Assembly: GCA_900541315.1 (NCBI GenBank)
Contig: UQJF01000071.1
Span: forward strand, 1 to 15,699
Source of the DNA: an uncultured Clostridium sp.
GTDB lineage: Bacteria > Bacillota > Clostridia > Lachnospirales > Lachnospiraceae
Length of the DNA stretch: 15,699 nt
Direction of reading: 5' to 3'
Positions within the stretch are counted from its first letter, which is position 1. Every line of letters starts with the position of its first letter. Shown here in pieces: positions 7,244 through 14,628 of the stretch. The position numbers and the translations under genes are program-made. The notes beneath the pieces are model-generated. The model was given only the letters and a program-made list of their open reading frames with translations, had not been told where the DNA came from and ran no database searches.

Positions 7244-8242
7244 ATGGCTTTTCTTAAAAAGAACTGGTGTTTAATGATCATTACTACCCTTTTGTTCCTG
7301 TTAGTCTACACTATTTACACCAGCTCTATTCCACTTCCTGATATGACAAATCACATTGACGATCACATAAAAGTTGGATTTTCACAGATTGAAACGGACA
7401 ATCCCTGGAGGACTACCCAGATCAACAGTTTCCGTGAAGTCTTTGGCCCCAGCAATATTGACTTTATCTACCACGAACCTGAGGAATATACTATAAAATG
7501 GCAGCAGGAAGACATTACAAAGCTGATCAGCGAAAAAGTAGATTATCTTGTGATCGTTCCTGCAGATCTGGATGCCCTTGTTCCTGCCCTTGAAAGTGCA
7601 AAAGAGGCAGGAATACCTGTCATCCTTATTGAACAATCTGCTGATACTATTGACCGGGATCTGTATATGTCCCGCATCTCAGCTGATTACCTGCGGGAAG
7701 GAGCAATCTGCGCCCGGCTGCTGGCAGAAAAATATGCCGGCCGTTCCTGCAATATTATAGAAATATACGGCACGGAAAGTTCCCCTTCTGCCAGAGCCCG
7801 CTCTAAAGGCTTTCACCAGGCTTTAAAAAACTATCCTCAACTGCACATCATTGATACAGAATATGGGAATTTCGACCGTGTATCAGCCCAGAAAGCCATG
7901 GAAACAGCCCTGGTCAAAACCAGTGATTCCCACCAAAGCGTCCAGGCAGTCTTCGCCCACAGTGATGAAGACGGTCTTGGTGCCCTTCAGGCGATCAAAA
8001 CAGCCGGTCTGTCCCCAAATGATATTTCTATCGTATCCATCAACGGGATACAGGATGTGTGCAAGGCAATCATTGCAGGGGAATACTTAGGGACTGTGGA
8101 AAGCAATCCAAAATGGGGATTTATTGTAAAGGATCTGATCAATCAGAAGGAACGCGGATATACGCCTTTCCCTACAGTAATCATCCCCTACAGTGTTATT
8201 ACTGAAGCAAATGCCGTCAGCTATTTTCCAACTGCTTATTAA
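7244..8242 (+). CDS. Membrane-anchored YtfQ-like sugar-binding protein, probable co-receptor of the sensor kinase
   Basis: 332 residues. An N-terminal hydrophobic anchor spans about residues 8-26 and there is no lipobox, so it is likely held outside the cell by a signal anchor. From about residue 42 it is a type I periplasmic-binding-protein domain. IKVGFSQIETDNPWR, DRDLYMSRISADYLREGA, CNIIEIYGT and GNFDRVSAQKAMETAL match from memory the galactofuranose receptor YtfQ, whereas the transporter's own receptor is more RbsB-like. AAGGAG lies eight bases before the ATG. It sits just upstream of the sensor kinase and response regulator and not with the permeases, so a sensing role is inferred: a ligand-bound protein docking on the kinase, as ChvE does for VirA. 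It could instead be a second receptor for the transporter. Confidence 0.8.
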   Translation: MAFLKKNWCLMIITTLLFLLVYTIYTSSIPLPDMTNHIDDHIKVGFSQIETDNPWRTTQINSFREVFGPSNIDFIYHEPEEYTIKWQQEDITKLISEKVDYLVIVPADLDALVPALESAKEAGIPVILIEQSADTIDRDLYMSRISADYLREGAICARLLAEKYAGRSCNIIEIYGTESSPSARARSKGFHQALKNYPQLHIIDTEYGNFDRVSAQKAMETALVKTSDSHQSVQAVFAHSDEDGLGALQAIKTAGLSPNDISIVSINGIQDVCKAIIAGEYLGTVESNPKWGFIVKDLINQKERGYTPFPTVIIPYSVITEANAVSYFPTAY

Positions 8243-8274
8243 TGGCATGTTAAAAGAAAGGCGTTTTTATTATT

Positions 8275-8631
8275 ATGAATGATTTTCATATCAAGCTCTC
8301 TTTCAGAAAAAAGCTCCTGCTTTCCTTCGTAATCCTTTCATTTATCCCGGTGCTTCTGATCGGTATCACTACTTACAGGCTCTACAACCGTTTTATTACT
8401 GACATGACAGAAAAATCCTCTGTAGAGACCATTGATCTGATCTGTAATGACATTGACAGTCTGCTAAATGATACCTGGCAGCTATGTGATGCACTGACCC
8501 GTGATATTAAGATACACTGCGTGTCAAATTTGACTCCGTATCCAGCCAGTATTCCCTGGATCTTTCCGGAAGCATGGATATGGCTTCCCTTTCTACCTAC
8601 CGCAAAGACATCTTCGGAGTATATGTTTTAG
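8275..8631 (+). CDS. YesM-type sensor histidine kinase, N-terminal fragment (frameshifted)
   Basis: 118 residues, of which roughly the first 80 are genuine. Arg/Lys-rich start, then a membrane segment (about 14-34, LLLSFVILSFIPVLLIGI), then the beginning of the extracellular sensor domain up to DALTRDIKI. After this the frame reads unrelated residues to a stop at 8629-8631. The -1 frame carries LRVKFDSVSSQYSLDLSGSMDMAS, a much better continuation of a dCACHE-type sensor. That frame is open only from 8511 (TAA just before), so the frame change lies between 8511 and roughly 8530. Most likely one base was lost near 8512-8520, by mutation or sequencing error. AGAAAGG lies about 11 bases before the start. 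Together with 8574-10073 this was one gene of about 600 residues. Confidence 0.75.
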   Translation: MNDFHIKLSFRKKLLLSFVILSFIPVLLIGITTYRLYNRFITDMTEKSSVETIDLICNDIDSLLNDTWQLCDALTRDIKIHCVSNLTPYPASIPWIFPEAWIWLPFLPTAKTSSEYMF

Positions 8632-10073
8632 GCGAAAATGGCGGACGTTACAAATCCAACTATTACTCTTTTAAACCAGATGATCCAAGAGACTCTGAAT
8701 GGTACCAGAATATTAAAAATTCTCCTGAAACCATCTGGTTTTCCCCACATGAAGGCAGTTTCATTGTGCGCAGCTCCATTGAAGACCGTTTTATCTCTGT
8801 AGGACTTCCTTCTTCTGACAAGGCTACCGGACGGATCAACGGCGTGATCTGTGCGGATATAAAAGAGGATGACCTGACAAAAAAAATACAGGACAGTTTA
8901 AACAGCGGTGCTGTCTATCTTTTAGATGATCAGGGAAATATACTTTTTCAATCTGGAAATAATTCCCATTTTCCAGTTTCCGTCTCTGATGAACTCACCG
9001 GTCAGATCCTTCAGGCTGCCAAAGACGCAGATACCCGTTCTGTAGTCATACCCAACAGAGAATATCTGGTAGTAGGCCGTACATTAAATCGTTCCGGCTG
9101 GTGTATTGCCGGTGTGATCAGCCGCAGATATCTGGCACAAAGCACCCAGAAACTGGCTACGATCCTTTTGCTGGTTCTTTTGATCATTGCTTTTTCCGCC
9201 CTGTATATCTCCCTTCTCATCTCCCAGTCTGTCTACCGCCCCATACAGACTCTTTGCACTATGATGGAAGCTGTAGAAGCCGGGGATTTTTCCGTCCGTT
9301 ATTCTGAACCTCCGGCAGACGAACTTGGACGGCTGGGCAACAATTTTAACCACATGTTAAATAAAATCGAAGAACTGATCAGCCAGATCTACGAAGAGCA
9401 GAAAAAGCTGCGAAATTCGGAATTTAAAGCACTGCAGGCGCAGATACAGCCTCATTTTCTCTATAATTCCCTGGATTCTGTGATCTGGTTTCTGCGTATG
9501 GGTAAAAACAAAGACGCTGAAAAAATGTTAACAGAGCTGTCTACATTATTTAAGATCTCCCTGAGTAAGGGTTCAGAGATCATTACCATTGAAAATGAAT
9601 TGAAACACATTGGAAGTTACCTTTTTATCTCCAATATGATCTACAGCAAAAAGTTTACATATTCCATTGAATGTGACCCGTCCCTTTATCAGTACCAGAC
9701 TCCCAAACTGTTGCTGCAGCCTCTGGCAGAAAACGCCATTTTACATGCCGTTCCCCTTCCAGATGAAAAGGTACATATTCACGTAAGCATCCGTGAAAAT
9801 GGAGACTGCCTGCTTCTTTCTGTACAGGATATCAGCCAGGGCATGTCCCCTGAAACACTGAAAATGCTGCGCAAACAGATCATTTCCCCACGTCAGCCGG
9901 ATAAACCAAACTCCGGATACGGACTTTACAATGTAAACGAAAGGATCCGCATTTTCTATGGACCTGATTTCGGTCTGAACATTGATTCCGATCCTGACAT
10001 AGGCACCGAGATCACACTTAAAATACCAAAACTTGAGAGAGGTGAACCTTATGTTCCAAGCAATACTCTGTGA
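8574..10073 (+). CDS. YesM-type sensor histidine kinase, main part (frameshifted relative to its N-terminus)
   Basis: 499 residues from the first in-frame ATG; homologous sequence begins upstream at about 8517, so this ATG is probably internal and has only a weak GGAAG before it. In order: remainder of the extracellular dCACHE-like sensor (1-190), second membrane segment (about 195-217), HAMP (218-270), and a His_kinase domain with phospho-acceptor His294 in QIQPHFLYNSLD. An HATPase domain follows, with N-box LLLQPLAENAILHA (379-392) and GYGLYNVNERI (448-458). The usual DxGxG box reads DISQGM (419-424), with Ser at the first Gly, a departure from the family. It would phosphorylate the regulator whose start overlaps its 3' end. 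Without the frameshifted N-terminus it lacks the first membrane segment, so function depends on whether the shift is real. Confidence 0.82.
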   Translation: MDMASLSTYRKDIFGVYVLGENGGRYKSNYYSFKPDDPRDSEWYQNIKNSPETIWFSPHEGSFIVRSSIEDRFISVGLPSSDKATGRINGVICADIKEDDLTKKIQDSLNSGAVYLLDDQGNILFQSGNNSHFPVSVSDELTGQILQAAKDADTRSVVIPNREYLVVGRTLNRSGWCIAGVISRRYLAQSTQKLATILLLVLLIIAFSALYISLLISQSVYRPIQTLCTMMEAVEAGDFSVRYSEPPADELGRLGNNFNHMLNKIEELISQIYEEQKKLRNSEFKALQAQIQPHFLYNSLDSVIWFLRMGKNKDAEKMLTELSTLFKISLSKGSEIITIENELKHIGSYLFISNMIYSKKFTYSIECDPSLYQYQTPKLLLQPLAENAILHAVPLPDEKVHIHVSIRENGDCLLLSVQDISQGMSPETLKMLRKQIISPRQPDKPNSGYGLYNVNERIRIFYGPDFGLNIDSDPDIGTEITLKIPKLERGEPYVPSNTL

Positions 10074-11607
10074 TGACAATGAAATTATACTGGAAGGACT
10101 TTCCAGCCAGATCAACTGGAAGGACTTAGGTATCCAGCTGACGGCTACTGCTGCTGATGGAAACGAAGCCTGGGAACAGATCCGTAAAAATCCGCCAGAC
10201 CTTCTGATCACGGATATCCGTATGCCCTATATGGATGGTCTGGAGCTTTCCAAAAAGGCCCGTGAACTGAACCCCAACATGGTGATCCTGATCATCAGTG
10301 CCTACGATGATTTCCAGTATGCCCGCACCGCCATGCATCTGCAGGCATTTGACTATATCTTAAAGCCTATTGATATAGACCAGTTCTGCCACATACTGGA
10401 AAATGCAGTCCTTCACTGCAGCCAGCTTCATTATGACAAACGCCTTATGATTACAGAGTATCTGCGAAGCATTGCCTCGCAAGATTCTTCTGACCTTCCT
10501 GCACCGGGTCCTGAACTGGATCTGGATCCCAGCTCCTACTGCTGTGCTCTACAAATTACCATGGACGAAGAAAGCCTGAAAAGACGTTCTAATGACATCC
10601 GCTATGAAGAAGAACAGAAATTTTCAGCCTTCAGTACATCTTTATGCCAGCCTGGATGTTACCTTTTAGATTCCAGGCACAACAGCTATACTATGGCACT
10701 GTTATCCGGTTCCAAGCTGGAGCTGATCACTTTGAGGAAGATACTCATTGATTCCGTCCGGAAGATCTTTCCTTACGACGGCCAGAACTGTGATGTAATC
10801 ATTGCCTCCGGAAACCTGTGCCATGAACTTAATCGTTTAAACGAAAGTATGAAAAGCGTGGCAGAAGCATTAAAGCTGCATTTTATCAAAGGCACCAACT
10901 CTGATATTTTCTATGAGGAAGTAGTTTCCTATATTGGAAAAGAGGCTGATTCTTCTCCCAAGCTTCCCCTTTCCGGCACCACCCTGATCTCCCTGATCAA
11001 AAAACAGGATAAAAAGGGACTGGAACGGGAACTTTTACATCTGAAAGAAAACCTTCGCCAGTGCGGCAGGGAAAGCTACCTGTATATGACCTTTTCCATC
11101 AGCCGTCTGTATACAGACCTTGCAAGTGAACTTGGCTCATCGGGAATTGAACTTCAGGATGTATTTGATGATCCTATGGAAGAATTTAAAAAAGTAGCTT
11201 CCAGCACCACTTTAGAGGAAAGTATTGAAAACCTGAAACAGAATCTTTTTAAGATCATTGATAGTTTAAATGCAAGAAAAAGCAAATACGGCAAACAGGT
11301 AGAGCAGGCTATCGACCATATTAAACACCATTATCCCGAATCCACTCTTTCTATTGAAGATGTGGCCCGGACTGTTTGCTTAAGCACTTCCTATTTCAGC
11401 ACCATCTTTAAAAATGAAACCGGGATCACTTTCACAGATTACCTGATCAAGATCCGCATGGAACGGGCAAAAAATCTGCTGGAAAACACTCACCTGAAAA
11501 TGTATGAGATCTCCTCCATGACTGGTTATGAAAATGCCGCTTACTTCAGCGCTGCTTTTAAGCGGTATTTTAGGAAATCGCCATCAGATGTGCAGAATCA
11601 CCGATAA
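10051..11607 (+). CDS. YesN/AraC-type response regulator
   Basis: 518 residues from the ATG at 10051, preceded by AGAGAGG; an ATG 18 bp upstream is less well placed. The receiver domain (about 1-120) has the acidic pair Asp8/Asp9, phospho-acceptor Asp55 in LLITDIRMPYMDG, Ser83 and Lys105 in YILKPID, all as expected for an active receiver. A long middle region, common in YesN-type regulators and of unclear role, separates it from a C-terminal AraC helix-turn-helix pair covering about the last 105 residues. Typical marks there are LSIEDVARTVCLSTSYFSTIFK and the end of the second motif, YFSAAFKRYFRKSPSD. The gene overlaps the kinase gene by 23 bp, so the two are translated together. It is the best candidate for binding the direct repeat at 6392-6425, and may also act at the shared leader elements. 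Confidence 0.93.
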   Translation: MFQAILCDDNEIILEGLSSQINWKDLGIQLTATAADGNEAWEQIRKNPPDLLITDIRMPYMDGLELSKKARELNPNMVILIISAYDDFQYARTAMHLQAFDYILKPIDIDQFCHILENAVLHCSQLHYDKRLMITEYLRSIASQDSSDLPAPGPELDLDPSSYCCALQITMDEESLKRRSNDIRYEEEQKFSAFSTSLCQPGCYLLDSRHNSYTMALLSGSKLELITLRKILIDSVRKIFPYDGQNCDVIIASGNLCHELNRLNESMKSVAEALKLHFIKGTNSDIFYEEVVSYIGKEADSSPKLPLSGTTLISLIKKQDKKGLERELLHLKENLRQCGRESYLYMTFSISRLYTDLASELGSSGIELQDVFDDPMEEFKKVASSTTLEESIENLKQNLFKIIDSLNARKSKYGKQVEQAIDHIKHHYPESTLSIEDVARTVCLSTSYFSTIFKNETGITFTDYLIKIRMERAKNLLENTHLKMYEISSMTGYENAAYFSAAFKRYFRKSPSDVQNHR

Positions 11608-11620
11608 TAATACAGACATA

Positions 11621-11655
11621 AAAAGTGCTGCGTTTTTCATATCCGCAGCACTTTT
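11621..11655. terminator. Bidirectional Rho-independent terminator
   Basis: AAAAGTGCTGCG (11621-11632) and CGCAGCACTTTT (11644-11655) form a perfect 12-bp stem with an 11-nt loop, A-rich on one side and T-rich on the other. It lies between the convergent response regulator and acyl-CoA ligase genes and can end transcription from both. Confidence 0.9.
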
Positions 11656-11688
11656 TCACACCTTATATATTTTGCCCCTTCTGATACC

Positions 11689-11720
11689 GAATTGCTGCGT
11701 GCTTTGCACTCCCGCAATTC
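11689..11720. terminator. Second stem-loop in the convergent intergenic region
   Basis: GAATTGC (11689-11695) and GCAATTC (11714-11720) pair perfectly, with an inner GTGC/GCAC stem. It lies between the ligase stop and the strong terminator. The flanks are AT-rich but without a clean U-run, so it may be an auxiliary terminator or RNA-end stabiliser. Confidence 0.4.
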
Positions 11721-11742
11721 TATTTTATATACTTTATATCGC

Positions 11743-13263
11743 TTATAAACTTTCTATCTTCTTTAGTACCTCTGCCTTACAAACCTTTCCTGTGGTATTT
11801 TTCGGCAGTTCATCCCATACATATACCTTTTTCGGTATCTTGTAGCCTGCGATCTTGCCGCGGCAAAAGGTTCTGATCTCTTCCGGGGTCAGTTTACTGT
11901 CAGGACGCAGGACCACTGCTGCCTGAACGGATTCTCCCCAATATTCATCAGGAACACCAAGAACAGAAACTTCCGCGATCTCTTCATTCATACGCAGCAC
12001 ATTTTCCACTTCCAGCGGAAAAATATTTTCACCGCCGGAGATGATCATGTCACTCTTTCGTCCGCTGATATAAAGATAACCACTTTCATCCAGATAACCC
12101 ATATCACGGGTATGATACCAGCCATCTATCATAACTTCTTTTGTTTCATCAGGCATCTTATAGTAATCTTTCATCATGCCCGGACCTGTTACTACGATCT
12201 CACCAGTTTCACCTGGGGCACATTCTTTGCCGTCATCTCCAAGGATCTTTACCTTATGATCCTCGATCGGACGTCCTACAGAATTCAGATAGTGCATATT
12301 ATCTTTAATATGCTCTTCTTCTGTCAGCATAGTGACAATAGAACCCATTTCTGTCATGCCATAGGACTGCTGGAAACCACAGTTAAAATGCTTTAATGCA
12401 CGCTTGATCAATTCCGGCGGCATAGGACAGGTTGAATAGCTGATTGTATGGATACTGCTTAAGTCATAGCTGTCAAAATCCGGCTGGTTAAGCAGCGCAG
12501 TCAATACAGTTGGAATAGCACTTAATCTTGTAACATGATGTTTTTCAATACTCTTTAAATATTCCTGGGGTGAGAATTTCGGGAACAGTACAATGGTTCC
12601 GCCGCAGGCAAAAATGGAATAAGGTCCAATACTTGCAGAATGGAATAACTGGCTCATCAGCTGAAATACAGTATCTTTATCAAAGCCAAGAGAATGTACA
12701 CAGGTAGTCAGCTCCCGCATATATTGTCCTTTTGTATACCGGACAGTCTTTGGCATACCGGTAGTACCGCTGGTATGCAGATGCATCAAAATATCTTCAT
12801 CTTTGCGTTGGACAAACTGCTCTAAGGGCTCTACGCCTTCAAGAACCGCTGTAATACAGTCCATATCAATACACTGGCACAGCTCCTTTGTCAGCTCACC
12901 CATCTCTGCGCGGATAGTTTCATCTTTGGAACGGAAAAAGGTTAATTTTACTTCATTAAACTGCAAAAGATGGTGCAGTTCCGGAGCAGCCAGACGCCAG
13001 TTGATATTTACAGGCACTGCGCCTGTCATAAGGATACCTAAAACGGTCTCAATATAATCTACATGGTTCTGTGAGATGACAGCCACCTTATCCTGAGGTT
13101 TTATCCCTTTTTTCAGCACAAAACCTGCAATTTTTTTTGCATTATCAAAGATGTCTCCATATGTCCTTGTATCTTCCCCCATGATAATAGCGGTTTTATC
13201 CGGATACTGCTCTTTTCCTGTTTTAAATATATCTATTAAGGAACGAAACTGCCCTTCCATCAT
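11743..13263 (-). CDS. AMP-forming acyl-CoA ligase (ANL superfamily)
   Basis: 506 residues, normal for the family. It would activate a carboxylic acid with ATP to an acyl-adenylate and then an acyl-CoA. Conserved motifs: the phosphate-binding loop HTSGTTGMPK (163-172), YGMTE (301-305), the hinge region GRKSDMIISGGENIFP (401-416), and catalytic Lys493 in PKNTTGKVCKAE. The A7 motif reads GWYHTRDMGY, with Arg386 where most members have Gly (TGD). Two adjacent ATGs can serve as the start; AAGGGG lies just upstream. It is the last gene of the three-gene minus-strand operon, 12 bp after the CoA-transferase. The acid is unknown: the neighbours suggest aryl, branched or steroid-type acids, but no sequence feature proves this. 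It is clearly different from BaiB as I recall it. Confidence 0.9.
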   Translation of the reverse strand: MMEGQFRSLIDIFKTGKEQYPDKTAIIMGEDTRTYGDIFDNAKKIAGFVLKKGIKPQDKVAVISQNHVDYIETVLGILMTGAVPVNINWRLAAPELHHLLQFNEVKLTFFRSKDETIRAEMGELTKELCQCIDMDCITAVLEGVEPLEQFVQRKDEDILMHLHTSGTTGMPKTVRYTKGQYMRELTTCVHSLGFDKDTVFQLMSQLFHSASIGPYSIFACGGTIVLFPKFSPQEYLKSIEKHHVTRLSAIPTVLTALLNQPDFDSYDLSSIHTISYSTCPMPPELIKRALKHFNCGFQQSYGMTEMGSIVTMLTEEEHIKDNMHYLNSVGRPIEDHKVKILGDDGKECAPGETGEIVVTGPGMMKDYYKMPDETKEVMIDGWYHTRDMGYLDESGYLYISGRKSDMIISGGENIFPLEVENVLRMNEEIAEVSVLGVPDEYWGESVQAAVVLRPDSKLTPEEIRTFCRGKIAGYKIPKKVYVWDELPKNTTGKVCKAEVLKKIESL

Positions 13264-13275
13264 TTATCCCCTTCT

Positions 13276-14553
13276 TTACATTTCCTCATCCAGATGTTGA
13301 AACTGGGTGGTATCGATCTGAACAGCCGCCTTCTTTTCTTCCATAGCTTTGATCTGTTCATCTGTATAGCCGATTTCTTTTAAAACTTCTTCTGTATGTT
13401 CGCCTAACATAGGCCCACGCTTCCAGGTTGGTATACCCATACGGTCACTTCTCATAGCCGGGCGTACCAGAATGGATTTTCCGCCGTTTGGACAGGTTAC
13501 TTCGTGGATGTATTCATTTTCCCATGCCTGCTGGCTGTGCTCCATATCCTTATAATGAGCCAGTCTGTCATTTACAATGTCTGCTTCTGTCAGAAGCTTG
13601 CACCACTCGTCTGCGGTCTTAGTTGCATAGATCTCTTCAAAGCGCTTCATAAGATATTTACGCACTTCCGGGTCTCTCTGACGCAGGGCTGTGTTGTATC
13701 TTGGGTCTGTTCCCAGTTCTGGAACACCTAATACATTACACAACACCGGCCATTGCTCTTCAATCTTTAAAATAGTAGTCATGACCCACTGGTTATCCTT
13801 TGTCCTGAAAGGAGCGCCTGTAGGTGCGCTTACCTCTCTAGTCTTTGGATACTGATATCCATAACGTTCTTCTGTTGCAACTGACATAATATGGAAGCAC
13901 CACAGTGCAGTTCCGTAAAGAGATGAGCTTACCCGGTCGCCTTTTCCTGTCTGGGTGCGCTTATAAAGAGCAGCTGTAATGGCATAGCATAATCCCATTG
14001 CTGTGACAATATCACCAGGGCCTGCAGAACTATATACAGGATAACTTCCAGGTCCCTCTACCATCATATCTGCATTAAAACCACTACTTGCCCAGAATGC
14101 AACCGTATCAAATCCGGGATTGTCCTTCTTTGGTCCCTTTTCACCAAAGCCGGAAATATTGGCCTCGATCAGCCTTGGATATTTATCCTTTAAGGAATCA
14201 TAATCCAATCCCAGTTTCTTTAATGCTTTTACACGGGTATTGGTCAGGAATACATCTGCCTCAGCTAAAAGGCGATGCATTGCTTCCATGCCCTCCGGTG
14301 TCTTTAAATTTAATACAATGCCCCTTTTTCCGGCATTCAGGTTATCAAATAAGGGGTTCTCATCCATAGTGCATGGTACAAGAAATGTTTTTGGGAAATT
14401 ACGGAACATATCTCCGCTTTCAGCTTCTACTTTAATAACTGTAGCACCCCAGTCCGCTAACATTCTTCCACAGGAGCCTGCTGCCACCATTGTGGAAAGT
14501 TCCAATACTTTTACCCCTTCCAAAGGTCTGTAATTTGCCTCGTCTGCCATCAT
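13276..14553 (-). CDS. CaiB/BaiF-type family III CoA-transferase
   Basis: 425 residues, typical for family III. It moves CoA between carboxylates through an Asp-bound mixed anhydride; the catalytic Asp is Asp181 in SSAGPGDIVTAM, aligned with GLGDHQAGM of phenyllactate CoA-transferase FldA. The N-terminal LEGVKVLELSTMVAAG and GRMLADWGATVIKVE segments, LTNTRVKALKKLGLDY, and the C-terminal EHTEEVLKEIGYTDEQIK also resemble FldA/HadA-type enzymes by memory comparison. The start is one of two adjacent ATGs, with AAGGGA upstream. It lies between the flavin oxidoreductase (75-bp gap) and the acyl-CoA ligase (12-bp gap). A ligase next to a CoA-transferase is a common pairing: the ligase primes a small CoA-ester pool and the transferase recycles CoA from product to substrate without ATP. 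No FldBC-type dehydratase is present in the window, so a complete Fld or Had pathway is not shown. Confidence 0.9.
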   Translation of the reverse strand: MMADEANYRPLEGVKVLELSTMVAAGSCGRMLADWGATVIKVEAESGDMFRNFPKTFLVPCTMDENPLFDNLNAGKRGIVLNLKTPEGMEAMHRLLAEADVFLTNTRVKALKKLGLDYDSLKDKYPRLIEANISGFGEKGPKKDNPGFDTVAFWASSGFNADMMVEGPGSYPVYSSAGPGDIVTAMGLCYAITAALYKRTQTGKGDRVSSSLYGTALWCFHIMSVATEERYGYQYPKTREVSAPTGAPFRTKDNQWVMTTILKIEEQWPVLCNVLGVPELGTDPRYNTALRQRDPEVRKYLMKRFEEIYATKTADEWCKLLTEADIVNDRLAHYKDMEHSQQAWENEYIHEVTCPNGGKSILVRPAMRSDRMGIPTWKRGPMLGEHTEEVLKEIGYTDEQIKAMEEKKAAVQIDTTQFQHLDEEM

Positions 14554-14590
14554 CTTAAGTCCCTTCTGATCCTGCTCTTATTCTTCTGCT

Positions 14591-14617
14591 TTTACTTCTA
14601 TTACTTTTATTACTTCT
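14591..14617. repeat. Three imperfect 9-bp tandem repeats upstream of the CoA-transferase gene
   Basis: Consecutive units TTTACTTCT, ATTACTTTT and ATTACTTCT fill part of the 75-bp gap between the oxidoreductase stop and the CoA-transferase start. On the coding (minus) strand this makes a purine-rich leader without a clear hairpin or promoter. Unit number could vary between strains. Confidence 0.5.
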
Positions 14618-14628
14618 ATGCCTTTTTA

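Noticed and set aside
9741..10211. Long minus-strand open frame across the kinase/regulator junction
   Set aside because: It lies wholly opposite well-supported coding sequence, and its translation shows no recognisable domain.
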